Assembly (NCBI GenBank): GCA_020438845.1
Contig: JAGQTV010000027.1
Coordinates: 1-44,909, forward strand
DNA: 44,909 bases
Direction: 5' to 3'
DNA from: Mycobacterium sp.
GTDB lineage: Bacteria; Actinomycetota; Actinomycetes; Mycobacteriales; Mycobacteriaceae
A program made the position numbers and the translations under genes. This document shows positions 34,601-41,299 of the stretch, piece by piece (position 1 is the first letter of the stretch; each line of letters starts with the position of its first letter). Below the pieces are notes generated by a model. The model searched no databases, was not told the origin of the DNA, and was given only the letters and a program-made list of their open reading frames with translations.

Positions 34601-34849
34601 ATCAACGGCGGTAATGGGGGCAATGGCGGTACCGGCGGTTCGTTTGGCGATGGTGGGGCCGGCGGAACCGGCGGAAATGCAAGGGCTGGCGGCAGCGTGT
34701 ACGGCGATTCGACCGGCACTGGCGGCAATGGCGGAAACGGTGGTAATGGAGGTCCGACCGGCACCCAGGGCGGTGCCGCCGGTGCCGGCGGCAAGGGCGG
34801 CAACAAGGGAACGGCCGGTCAGTCGGGTCAACCCGGCAAGTCCGGGTAG
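28694..34849 (+). CDS. Giant PGRS-like secreted protein without PE domain
   Basis: The 2051-residue protein has a 36-residue polar start, then the export segment YVGRVGALAVALGVGAAIA (about 37-56) ending near IAAAD, then an Ala/Ser/Arg linker, and from about residue 198 some 1850 residues of GGxGGN/GGAGG triplet repeats. The repeat entry (GGLWLFGNGTADHPNGG, then FSWDATTCPDGGCDGG with the only cysteine pair near it) resembles PE_PGRS entry sequences. There is, however, no PE domain at the N-terminus. Such Gly-rich repeats are predicted to form polyglycine II-like or beta-roll surface layers. The start at MGSSDS follows AAGGA; in-frame upstream codons have no coding look. It is divergent from the lyase gene across the DosR-box core. 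Confidence 0.85.
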   Translation: MGSSDSAPAVQQHASAGRIRPIESPVVKPVPSGNHRYVGRVGALAVALGVGAAIASLPAIAAADTTGSAGSTGSASDAGQSRSAAHAGPARSAARQRSSGAAQSGSERGSAAPRSTERRTGRLPMAMPDGDSGATVATSVIAAPPAAAKPPTPQKNPAVPAAAALEWVAAAGQSANRKATDAAGPQAAAVASVKAAKIGGLWLFGNGTADHPNGGFFGGSGFSWDATTCPDGGCDGGNAGLLYGNGGNGYLGGNGGNGGWFGNGGDGGNGVYYINTGGVGGNGGNGGVFYGRGGSGGIGAEALYGGTGGTGGNGGRGGLFGGDGGGGGAGGWGGFYGAIGGVGGNGGNAGRFALLGRGGDGGIGGTGEANLPLAPSQKAPDPNPNGGDGGNGGSGGKGGMFTSGGAGGAGGDGRYGGDGGDAGNAGSLTGSGGTGGAGGNAYGDDTTVGGQGGAGGNAGLISGSGGAGGAGGNGCSTYRSLSCTGAGSGGDGGSAGDSARFFGAGGAGGAGGNAASAQANAGNGADGASARSLFGTGGKGGAGGAGATAGTAGDGGNAGRLVGDGGQGGTGGALSIAAGVLGQQAGTGGTGGNGAMLFGSGGKGGAGGAVSATSSTYELFAGTGGQGGDAKKFALYGSGGAGGKGGAGAMGAAGTFGKDGTLGTSAATPATDGGTGGNGGTGGAGGTGGNGGAGSSIFGFGGAGGAGGRGGDGGGGGFGGSGGLGTGILLANQGGKGGNGGDGGDGGNGGAGGSAGAGAILFAFRLFGDGGNGGDGGNIGLGGNGGNGGDSSSGKDGGAAGNGGDPGTAAGLGGVGGAGREGGKAGADGAILTTPSGNGGNGGSGGPGGTGNGVAGGNGGALGNGGNGGNGGGGGNTKGGVGGLGGLISGNGGNGGNGGGTGSGGKGGDAQVNGNGGTGGTGGGNGGAGGAGGLGGTATGNGGNGGTGGAGGGNGGDGGAAGGGLSEGTGNGGNGGAGGTGKDGGGTGGTGGKGGNASLSGTGGNGGAGGAGGVGTSGDGAKGGGNATTGGTGGTGGVGGVGGSGGLTAGNGGNGGAGGVGGVGGSAIGGAGTAGTAGTAKNPDGGTGGNAGTGGTAGAGGTGGAGGSGGKALAGYLTTDGVGGAGGAGGTGGSIGGGVGGAGGAGFTPAKAGDNNGAGGNGGNGGNGGDRGTGTVGVGGAGGAGGSGSSQGADGGSGAAGGVVGGTGGAGGDGGSSFAGTGKAGGNGGAGGDAGSVGNGGQGGAGGDGASGTSVVGGNGSAGTSGGAGGDATDGGTGGDGGTGGAGGAGGKGGAVSGDGGTGGAGGAGGAGGNAQGGTGGAGGNGDAINVDGGTGGNGGAGGTGGKGAAGGAGGAGGKALAASGTDGIGGNGGTGGNGGAANPGNGGNGGTGFSPTNAVVNGGAGGNGGNGGKGGAPGVAAGTGGAGGKGGTGSQTGTTGAAGTSGNPPGVGANGGNGGAGGNAFAGTGKAGGAGGNGGDGGSIGNGGAGGAGGAGAIGADGNGTTGGTGADGTDATKGGDGGAGGAGGGGGNGGVTSGSGGAGGAGGVGGAGGGAAGGNGGAGSTGSVGTPTGGNAGSGGNGGVAGNGGIGGKGGNGGKALGGSGSTLSIDGVGGNGGTGGAGGSAKAGNGGAGGTGYSPTAAGQNGGGGGNGGNGGDPGVAGKGAAGGTAGTGSTTGDGGAQGADGAPVTGTGSGGTGGKGGNAGVGATGGAGGKGGNGGKVGSGGAGGDGGNGGAGVSGDGKAGSTGGTGANGTNGGDATKGGPGGAGGAGGAGGTGGSISGNGGRGGTGGTGGVGGSASGGTGGAGGTGKTGNASTPAGTGGNGATAGNGGTAGVGGVGGAGGKGGQVLGQGAVGAGGAGGAGGAGGNANGGTGGSGGPGGEGGGATKTVLGKGASGGTGGNGGQGGNPGTAGAGGAGGAGGSDGSGSGSGADGQGGANGSQSGGTGGKGGTGGNGQGNINNNPINGGNGGNGGTGGSFGDGGAGGTGGNARAGGSVYGDSTGTGGNGGNGGNGGPTGTQGGAAGAGGKGGNKGTAGQSGQPGKSG
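32018..34849 (+). repeat. Four ~245-residue super-repeats in the PGRS-like protein
   Basis: Beyond the GGx triplets, the C-terminal third repeats at a long period. The landmark GGKAL (GGQVL in the last unit) starts at 32018, 32762, 33488 and 34241, giving periods of 248, 242 and 251 codons. Other landmarks recur in the same order: DGVGG/DGIGG, G-F/Y-S/T-P (FTP, FSP, YSP), FAGTGKAGG and GNGGxGGAGG. The last unit is the most diverged. Confidence 0.75.
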
Positions 34850-34925
34850 CCGGTCTTCACTCAGACATAGAAATCAGCCACCCGCCGGCGGGGACACAAG
34901 CCGGTCATAGAGAGGAGTTCCAGAC

Positions 34926-36698
34926 ATGAACGGCTCAACCAACCGCGCCGGGCGGCGCAGTGCAAGGCTCAGGCGGGCCAAGACGACACTGCTGGCGGGA
35001 GCGGCCTCCGCCGCGATGACCGTAGGCCTGGCGGTGCCTGAGGCCAACGCGGCGATCCCGATCGACGTGAACATCAACCCCGTCTATACGGCGGGGGCGC
35101 TCGCTGGCCTGCTCAACTTGGTCGGGCCGGAGAAGTTGGGTACCACCGTCGTGCAGGATCTGACCGTCGATCTCCCCGAGGCCCTCGGCGGCAGGCCCCT
35201 GACCGTTACCCTCGTCGCGCAATTGGCCCTGTACCTGGACTACCTCAAGCACAGTTCCACCCAGTCCCTGTACAACACCGTCGCCGCGCTTCCGCAGCAG
35301 TACACCGGATGTGGCGGTAAAACCCTTAGCGGAGCCAGCGTGACCAGCAGCAATCCGGCAAGTACCTGCCGGTTTGTGGCCATGCTGGGGACCAGTGGTG
35401 CAACCCTGAGGCTCGCAAACGCCTATTCCGCCGAAATCGCCAGTGTGGCAGATCCGTCCACCACCCCTAATGGCTTTATCCCATTCGAGGCGGCCCCGGG
35501 TTCCACCGCGGAACTCCCGACCGAAACCAACCAATTGCTCGCGTTCCTGGAGAACCCATTGCGGCCCAATGGCGGATGGCGGTCTCGGTTCCCGGAACTG
35601 AGCAGACTGCTCGGCCAGGATCCGGACATGCCAGCCGCAGGTCTTTTCACATCCCCAGACGGCGCGGTGACCCTGAATACCACCACGGTGGATGCCACCT
35701 GGGCCTATGACCCCAAGGCAGACTTTCCTGTGGTTTTCAACATTACCGCCATCCTCAACAGCCTGGCGGCCGTGCTCCCGATCAACCTGGCCGGCGGGCT
35801 AAGCACGCAAGGGCTGGGGGGGATCGTGCTCGCGGACCAAACCGGGGCGCCCGCCGACCCCGCAATTCTTATCCAGAACCTGGCCGGGCTGTTTCAGATC
35901 GGGGTATCCGGGCTTCCGCTCCCCAACGTCTTCCCTTACAACCAACTTGACCCTTTCTACCTCCCCATGGCTCCCGGGGAGGCCCTCTATGCCACGATCG
36001 TTCCCAATCAACTTCCGCTGTTGAGCTATGTGCGTCTCCCGGCGATGGCGGGCAACGCACTGTTGGGGGCGCTCGGGTCAGATTTCCGGTTAGGGATGCC
36101 GGTGATCAACGCTCTGGAACCGGCACTGAAGATTCTGGCCAACATCGGCTATGACGACGTCATCGCCCCCGACGAACTCGACGCAGTCGATCCGAACTCG
36201 ACCGATGGCAAGACCTACGCCGAGGAGGGCTACCAGGCCTATGACCGGACGTTCCTCAAGGCCGGGGAATCCACAGCGTTCGGATCGGTCAAGCCCTTGA
36301 CCAAGGAAGAGCGCCGTCAGGTGCCCGGTGACGTGTTGGCGGCGCTGCGGGATGGATTCAGGGAGATGTTCAGCCAACCGCTATGGGGCTTTGTCGTCCC
36401 GGCGTCCTCGACCGCGTCCTCGACGGCCTCGGTCGCTGCCTCGCGGGTCGCCGCGCCGGCGGCTGCACAGCATGAGCCATCGGTGCCCACCTCCACCGAC
36501 GGGGCCGACTCCGTCCCTGCGATCGCCGTGGCGGCACGCGGCAGTCACGGCGCGGTGCGAGCAGAGCGGGGCAACCCTGGCGGTCGGCCCGGGGAGCCGG
36601 GTGGACGCAAGCAGTCAGCGTCGTCAGCGGCTCCGGGGTCTGCCAGTAAAGCCGCGAAGCCTGGGGCTGCTGCGGCTCGGCATCGCGGCGGTAATTGA
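34926..36698 (+). CDS. Secreted PE-PPE-domain-like protein
   Basis: The 590-residue protein starts with an arginine-rich signal peptide (RRSARLRRAKTTLLAGAAS, cleavage after ANA at about 42) that could use the Tat route. The mature protein of about 440 residues ends its globular part with LRLGMPVINALEPALKILANIGYDD-like sequence (described in parts: RLPAMAGNALL, then LEPALKILANIGYDDV). This recalls the end of PE-PPE hydrolase domains, where DLIQPDLRVLVNLGYG is usual. No GxSxG nucleophile motif is evident, so a catalytic role is doubtful. The last 100 residues are a disordered Ala/Ser/Pro/Arg tail. Start: GAGAGGAG before the ATG. It follows the PGRS-like gene by 76 bases and may be co-expressed. 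Confidence 0.6.
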   Translation: MNGSTNRAGRRSARLRRAKTTLLAGAASAAMTVGLAVPEANAAIPIDVNINPVYTAGALAGLLNLVGPEKLGTTVVQDLTVDLPEALGGRPLTVTLVAQLALYLDYLKHSSTQSLYNTVAALPQQYTGCGGKTLSGASVTSSNPASTCRFVAMLGTSGATLRLANAYSAEIASVADPSTTPNGFIPFEAAPGSTAELPTETNQLLAFLENPLRPNGGWRSRFPELSRLLGQDPDMPAAGLFTSPDGAVTLNTTTVDATWAYDPKADFPVVFNITAILNSLAAVLPINLAGGLSTQGLGGIVLADQTGAPADPAILIQNLAGLFQIGVSGLPLPNVFPYNQLDPFYLPMAPGEALYATIVPNQLPLLSYVRLPAMAGNALLGALGSDFRLGMPVINALEPALKILANIGYDDVIAPDELDAVDPNSTDGKTYAEEGYQAYDRTFLKAGESTAFGSVKPLTKEERRQVPGDVLAALRDGFREMFSQPLWGFVVPASSTASSTASVAASRVAAPAAAQHEPSVPTSTDGADSVPAIAVAARGSHGAVRAERGNPGGRPGEPGGRKQSASSAAPGSASKAAKPGAAAARHRGGN

Positions 36699-36759
36699 CG
36701 GGCTGGGCCGCACTGAAGACGCCGTCCCGGTGGCTCGATTGGTCTACCGGTTCGGGGCG

Positions 36760-36780
36760 CATTTTCTCAAACCGAAAATG
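36760..36780. promoter_or_regulatory. AT-rich inverted repeat after the PE-PPE-like gene
   Basis: CATTTTC (36760-36766) and GAAAATG (36774-36780) form a perfect 7-bp inverted repeat with a seven-base loop, 60 bases past the preceding stop and 160 before the next start. It may be a weak terminator or an operator. The rest of the 240-base gap shows no gene. Confidence 0.4.
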
Positions 36781-36938
36781 TGAAAACGCTGTGTCCGTGC
36801 TGGGAGAAGTACTAAATTCAGGACCGACGAGAAGCGGGGTGTCGGGAACGTCCGGTTGCACGTCGCCGCGGTCTTGACTTAACAGAACCATTTAGCCAAC
36901 CGCCAGCCAGTCGGTTGCCACCACGAAGGAGAGCAATC

Positions 36939-39224
36939 ATGGGATACGCCAATTACATTGGGCGGGTCGGGGGGCTGGCGGTAGCCCTCGGCGTCGGCAT
37001 GGCGGCGGGTGCCGCTCCAGCTGTGGCCTGGGCCGACCCCACGGACTCCGGCAGCGCGAGTGCGTCGGCTGGAGACTCCTCGTCGGCGTCCTCCTCGAGG
37101 GTGGCGACCAGGGCAGCGCGCACGGCGCATGCCGCCTCCTCGCCCGGGTTTAGGGGGGCCGGTCGCGCGGCTAGGGCTTCGGCACCCAGTGACACCGGAC
37201 AATCGCGCCGCGACTCGGCGCTGAGCAAGTTGCCGAAATCCGTGACCGATCGCGTCCGGAACCACGGCAATTCGGCGCCCACCACCAGCCCGGCCATCGA
37301 CGCCGTTGACAGCACACCGGCTCCCGAGAACAGCGCGGCGCCTGCGGTTGTTTCGCTGGCCGCTCCCGCTGCGGCAGCGCCGGCGGTGGCCCGCACGGCG
37401 GCGGTGGGCGACGTTGCCCCGGCGGCCGCTGCAGTTGTTGCGACGCCGAAGGCGGTAGCCAGCGCGGTGAAGCCCGTGCAGCTGATTCGGACCGTGCTGA
37501 GGTCGTTACTCGGCTCGGGCCAACTGGGTTCGGTCCAGTTGGACACCTTGTTGGCCGCTCTGGACGCCATTCGTCGCGCGTTCGGGAGATTCAACCAGTC
37601 GGTGCCGGCCGCAACGGTCACCAGTTCTGCCACCGTGAGCCCGAACCTGCTGTTCAACGGCGATGCTGAGATCGGTGACCCGTCGGAGTCGGGATTCACT
37701 ACCGCGACCCTTCCCGGCTGGACGATAGTGAGCGGCGCGCCAACGGTGATCGCCTACGGCACGCAGCGCACCATCTGGTCGGTCGGCCAGCCGTTCGCCA
37801 TGCCGGACCTGCCGAACTTCCTGAGCTTCCCGCAGAAGTCCGTTGGCCCGAGCATCAGTGGGACGCCCACCGGTGGCAACAATTTCTTCGGCGGCGGCCC
37901 GGTTGTCGATGCCGTCATCAGTCAGACCGTCGATCTGTCCGCAGCCAGTGCAGCAATTGACACCGGCACCGTCGGCTACAACCTCAGCGCCTGGCTAGGC
38001 GGGTACACCCTCGATCCGTCGGCCGCATCGGTCAAGGTCACTTTCCTCGACGCCGGCGGTAATTCCCTGGGCAGCGACAAGCTCAGGAAGGTGGGTCTGC
38101 TCGATCGCTTTTTCGCGACCAAGTTCAAGGAGCGGACCGCCACAGGCTTGTTGCCGGTGGATACTCGGTCGGCCGTGGTTGAGGTCACCTTCAACGATAA
38201 GAACCCGATCATCTACGGGTTGAACGCCCGATACAACGACGCCTTCGCCGACAACATCTCGTTCACCGTTGACGCCGCACTGTCGGCTCCGATGGTGGAT
38301 CCGCCGGTATCGACGGTCGGAGCTCTCGACCACGTCTTCATGGTCTACATGGAGAACAAGGGCTACAGCGACATCGTCGGCAGCAAGAATGCGCCATACC
38401 TGAACAGCCTGATCGAGCAGTACGGGTTCGCCGACAACTACTTCGCGCTGACCCATGGCAGCCTGCCGAACTACTACCCGATCGTCGCCGGCTCGAACTA
38501 TGGGATCACCTACAACTGCGCCTCGCCGTGCATCTACACGACGAATCTTCTCACCACCAACCTCGATAACATGTACGGCGCCAACGGGTGGCGGGGCTAT
38601 GCGCAGAGCCTGGAGCCGGGAGCTAATCCCTTGGTCGACAGCGGTGACTACAGCAATGACCAGCTTCCGTTCCCGGCGTTCAAGGCGATTGCCGGTGACC
38701 TCGCCTACGCCAAGGCGCATATCCTCCCCCTGGAGCAGATGGCGATCGACCTGAGTAACCCCGCCGACGCGCCTAAATTCGCGTGGTGGGCGGCGAACGA
38801 GGATTTCAACGGTGAGGGACCTGTGTCGGGTATCTCGGGCGTCCTGCGCTTTGCGCTGAACCAGTTGGACCCACGGCACCAGTACAACGTCGCGGCTCTC
38901 GACCAGTTCCTGTCCGAAACTGTTCCGGTGATCCTGAACTCCGCGACCTGGAATGACGTGACCGTCAAATCGGCTGTCGTCGTCACCTTCGATGAGGACA
39001 ACAACAACCTCTACCTGGGCTTCGGCAACGAGGGTAACCACATCGTGACGGTCGTCATCCCCTCCCCAGGGGCCGTCGCTGCCGGAATGAAGAGTGGTTC
39101 GTTCACCACCTCCCAGTACTACGATCACTACGGTCTGCTGCGGACCATCGAAGAGGCGCTCGGACTGCCGTACCTGACCGCCAACGACGAGTGGGCAGTC
39201 CCACTGAACGACTTCTGGACCTAA
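36939..39224 (+). CDS. Secreted phosphoesterase (phospholipase C/AcpA-like)
   Basis: The 761-residue exported protein starts with the same type of export segment as its neighbours: MGYANYIGRVGGLAVALGVGMAAG, then WADP. A Ser/Ala/Arg linker of about 200 residues follows. A beta-sandwich domain resembling DUF642-type carbohydrate-binding modules comes next (LLFNGDAEIGDP, GGGPVVDAVISQTVDLS, NARYNDAFADNISF). The catalytic domain is of the phosphoesterase family that includes phospholipase C and AcpA: HVFMVYMENKGYSDIVG, NAPYLNSLI, THGSLPNYYPIVAGSN, VVVTFDEDNNN, GNHIVTVVIPSPGAV and YDHYGLLRTIEEALGLPYL. The metal and nucleophile region (MENKGY, HGSLPNY) is intact. The ATG follows AAGGAGAG. A strong terminator follows. 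Confidence 0.88.
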   Translation: MGYANYIGRVGGLAVALGVGMAAGAAPAVAWADPTDSGSASASAGDSSSASSSRVATRAARTAHAASSPGFRGAGRAARASAPSDTGQSRRDSALSKLPKSVTDRVRNHGNSAPTTSPAIDAVDSTPAPENSAAPAVVSLAAPAAAAPAVARTAAVGDVAPAAAAVVATPKAVASAVKPVQLIRTVLRSLLGSGQLGSVQLDTLLAALDAIRRAFGRFNQSVPAATVTSSATVSPNLLFNGDAEIGDPSESGFTTATLPGWTIVSGAPTVIAYGTQRTIWSVGQPFAMPDLPNFLSFPQKSVGPSISGTPTGGNNFFGGGPVVDAVISQTVDLSAASAAIDTGTVGYNLSAWLGGYTLDPSAASVKVTFLDAGGNSLGSDKLRKVGLLDRFFATKFKERTATGLLPVDTRSAVVEVTFNDKNPIIYGLNARYNDAFADNISFTVDAALSAPMVDPPVSTVGALDHVFMVYMENKGYSDIVGSKNAPYLNSLIEQYGFADNYFALTHGSLPNYYPIVAGSNYGITYNCASPCIYTTNLLTTNLDNMYGANGWRGYAQSLEPGANPLVDSGDYSNDQLPFPAFKAIAGDLAYAKAHILPLEQMAIDLSNPADAPKFAWWAANEDFNGEGPVSGISGVLRFALNQLDPRHQYNVAALDQFLSETVPVILNSATWNDVTVKSAVVVTFDEDNNNLYLGFGNEGNHIVTVVIPSPGAVAAGMKSGSFTTSQYYDHYGLLRTIEEALGLPYLTANDEWAVPLNDFWT

Positions 39225-39231
39225 GGCACGC

Positions 39232-39274
39232 ACAAAGCGGGTGCAGCCGGCCGGCCCGGCAGCACCCGCTTTGT
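39232..39274 (+). terminator. Strong intrinsic terminator
   Basis: ACAAAGCGGGTGC (39232-39244) pairs perfectly with GCACCCGCTTTGT (39262-39274), a 13-bp stem with a GC-rich loop, eight bases after the phosphoesterase stop. Because the stem ends in AAA/TTT, it could work in both directions. It closes the secreted-protein block. Confidence 0.9.
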
Positions 39275-39325
39275 CATTTCTGAGCACCCATCCGGTTCCC
39301 GAATTCTGCGGGCCATACTGGATTC

Positions 39326-40180
39326 GTGCGCACCTACGCAGTGACCGGTTCGGCTTCGGGCATGGGCGCTGCCGTCGCGGCCAAGTTGCGAGATCAGGGC
39401 CACACCGTCATCGACGTCGACGTCAAGAACGCCGCCGTCGTCGCCGACCTCTCGTTGCCGTCCGGCCGGCGTGATGCCGCCGCCTCAGTGTTAGACGCCT
39501 GCGGTGGCAGGCTCGACGGGGCAGTTCTGGCAGCAGGACTCGGACCGACGCCCAGGGCTGAACGAATGATCACTGAGGTCAACTACTTCGGCGTGGTGTA
39601 TCTACTGGAGGCCTGGCGGCCGGCACTTGCCGCTGCGACTCGCGCGAAGGTGGTTGTTTTCTCGTCGAATTCGACCACCACAGTGCCCGCGGTTCCGGGA
39701 CGTGCGGTGCGGGCGCTTCTGGCAGGCGATGCCGAAAAGGCCCTGCGGACGTACAGATTACTCGGACCGGCCGCCCCGCCGATGGCCTACGCGGCGTCGA
39801 AGATCGCCGTGAGCCGTTGGGTGCGCCGCCACGCTGTCACTGCCCAGTGGGCCGGCGCAGGTATCCGGCTGAACGCCCTGGCGCCGGGGGCGATCATGAC
39901 CCCGATGCTGGAACGGCAGCTCGCAACTCCGGCCGAGGCCCGCAACATTCGCCGGTTCCCGGTTCCTATCGGCGGATTCGGCGACCCGCTACACCTGGCT
40001 GAGTGGGTGGTGTTCATGCTGTCGGATTCCGCAGACTTCCTTTGCGGCAGCGTGGTTTTCGTCGATGGCGGTTCCGACGCCTACTACCGTTGCGATGATT
40101 GGCCCCGGTCTGTACCGCTCCGACGGCTACCGTCGTACCTGCTGCGTACCCGCCAATTCGTGAAGAGGAGCCGGTCGTGA
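39326..40180 (+). CDS. Short-chain dehydrogenase/reductase
   Basis: The 284-residue SDR-family oxidoreductase has a Rossmann fold with the nucleotide-binding loop TGSASGMG (8-15), DVDV at the end of strand 2, which favours NAD(H), catalytic serine in VVFSSNS (about 113), and the Tyr155-x3-Lys159 pair in YAASK. The C-terminal part is normal (GIRLNALAPGAIMTPML, SVVFVDGGSDAYYR). It resembles the 3-alpha-hydroxysteroid dehydrogenase-like branch, where an insert follows the serine, but the substrate is unknown. The start is GTG. Its stop overlaps the start of the inhibitor lipoprotein gene as GTGA, so translation of the two is coupled. Confidence 0.9.
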   Translation: MRTYAVTGSASGMGAAVAAKLRDQGHTVIDVDVKNAAVVADLSLPSGRRDAAASVLDACGGRLDGAVLAAGLGPTPRAERMITEVNYFGVVYLLEAWRPALAAATRAKVVVFSSNSTTTVPAVPGRAVRALLAGDAEKALRTYRLLGPAAPPMAYAASKIAVSRWVRRHAVTAQWAGAGIRLNALAPGAIMTPMLERQLATPAEARNIRRFPVPIGGFGDPLHLAEWVVFMLSDSADFLCGSVVFVDGGSDAYYRCDDWPRSVPLRRLPSYLLRTRQFVKRSRS

Positions 40181-40623
40181 AGATTGTGGCGGCACTACTG
40201 CTCACGGCAACACCACTTCTTGGATGCGCCGGCAAGGCCGAATCGCCTAAGTCGGGCCCGCAGACGGACTCCCGAACCCAGACCATCCAGATTTCCTACG
40301 ACGACCTGATGAATCAGAAGCAGGTCAGCCGAAGCATCACCCTGGCAACCGGCGAATTCCTCCAGGTGAGTCTGGGATCCAACGCCTCCACCGGGTACCA
40401 GTGGGCCGAAGGCATGCAGATCTCCGACCCGAAGGTGCTGGTCCAGACCGGCCACGAAGCCATCGCCCCGAAGGAAAGCCAGCCGGGCGCAGCGGGCAGC
40501 GAGGTCTGGATGCTGCAGGCCCTGGCTCCCGGCACCACGACCGTGTCCACCACCTACTCCAGACCATGGGAAGGTGGGGAGAAAGACGCTTGGAGCTTTA
40601 CCGCTGAGGTCACGGTGAACTGA
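40177..40623 (+). CDS. Chagasin-like protease-inhibitor lipoprotein (I42)
   Basis: The 148-residue lipoprotein has a short signal and a lipobox LLGC (Cys at about 17). The mature part carries the three loops of chagasin/I42 cysteine-protease inhibitors: SNASTGYQW (the family's NPTTGY loop), GSEVWMLQALAPG, and TYSRPWEGG (the RPWE loop). Family members block papain-like proteases. Attached to the cell surface, it might protect against host or protist proteases, or control an own enzyme. The GTG start follows GAAGAGGAG and overlaps the SDR stop; a longer frame starting at 40099 would remove the signal peptide from the N-terminus. Confidence 0.87.
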   Translation: MKIVAALLLTATPLLGCAGKAESPKSGPQTDSRTQTIQISYDDLMNQKQVSRSITLATGEFLQVSLGSNASTGYQWAEGMQISDPKVLVQTGHEAIAPKESQPGAAGSEVWMLQALAPGTTTVSTTYSRPWEGGEKDAWSFTAEVTVN

Positions 40624-40673
40624 CCCGCGAGTCACCACCGTCACACCCGTCACGCAGTGCGTACCCTGGTCGG

Positions 40674-41225
40674 GTGCGTATCTCCACCCGGATCGGTGCC
40701 GGCATCGGCGTGATGTGGCTGGTGGTTTCCTCGGTCGCCGCTTGCGGCTCGACTGTCGACGGTGTGGCCACCTGTCCGGGATGTGGTAGCGGCACCGAAC
40801 CGGAGTTTCCCACCAGGACGGTCGAACCGTCGACCCCGACCACGAGTCCCGGCCCGACCGTCACAAGGGCCATGCCGCCGACGGGCGAGGTGCTGCCGCC
40901 GAACTCCAGCGGATACGTCTACATCGAGACCCAGTCCGGGAAAACCCGTTGCCAGATCTCCGCCGAGACGGTGGGCTGCGAGTCGGATTTCGCCAATCCG
41001 CCCATAGTGGGCGGGGAACCGGCCTACGGAGTCGAGGTGTCAGCCGGCGGGAGTAGCCGTTGGGTGGTGGGCAACCTCGGCGCCATGCCCACGACGACCC
41101 TCGAATACCACGTCTACAACGCGGTTGGGTGGACCATCGAGGCCGAGCGCAGTGGCACTCGCTTCACCAACGACGCCACTGGCCATGGGATGTCGGTCAG
41201 TACGGACTCAGTCGAATTCTTCTAG
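40674..41225 (+). CDS. Conserved lipoprotein
   Basis: The 183-residue protein has a signal peptide with lipobox VAAC (Cys at about 24), then a small CPGCG motif, a Pro/Thr-rich stalk (TPTTSPGPT) and a C-terminal domain of about 110 residues that is beta-rich with two cysteines (KTRCQIS, VGCESD). A closing segment ATGHGMSVSTDSVEFF is typical of a mycobacterial lipoprotein group. By position and size it could correspond to LpqJ of M. tuberculosis, but I am not sure. The start is GTG. It lies 50 bases after the chagasin-like gene and may be in the same transcript. Confidence 0.8.
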   Translation: MRISTRIGAGIGVMWLVVSSVAACGSTVDGVATCPGCGSGTEPEFPTRTVEPSTPTTSPGPTVTRAMPPTGEVLPPNSSGYVYIETQSGKTRCQISAETVGCESDFANPPIVGGEPAYGVEVSAGGSSRWVVGNLGAMPTTTLEYHVYNAVGWTIEAERSGTRFTNDATGHGMSVSTDSVEFF

Positions 41226-41299
41226 CGAGTTTCTGGGGGACAAGTTCTGCCCAGCCTCGTCGAGTCCCCGTTCCGGTCCGTGGCGGTAACGTCAGGTCC

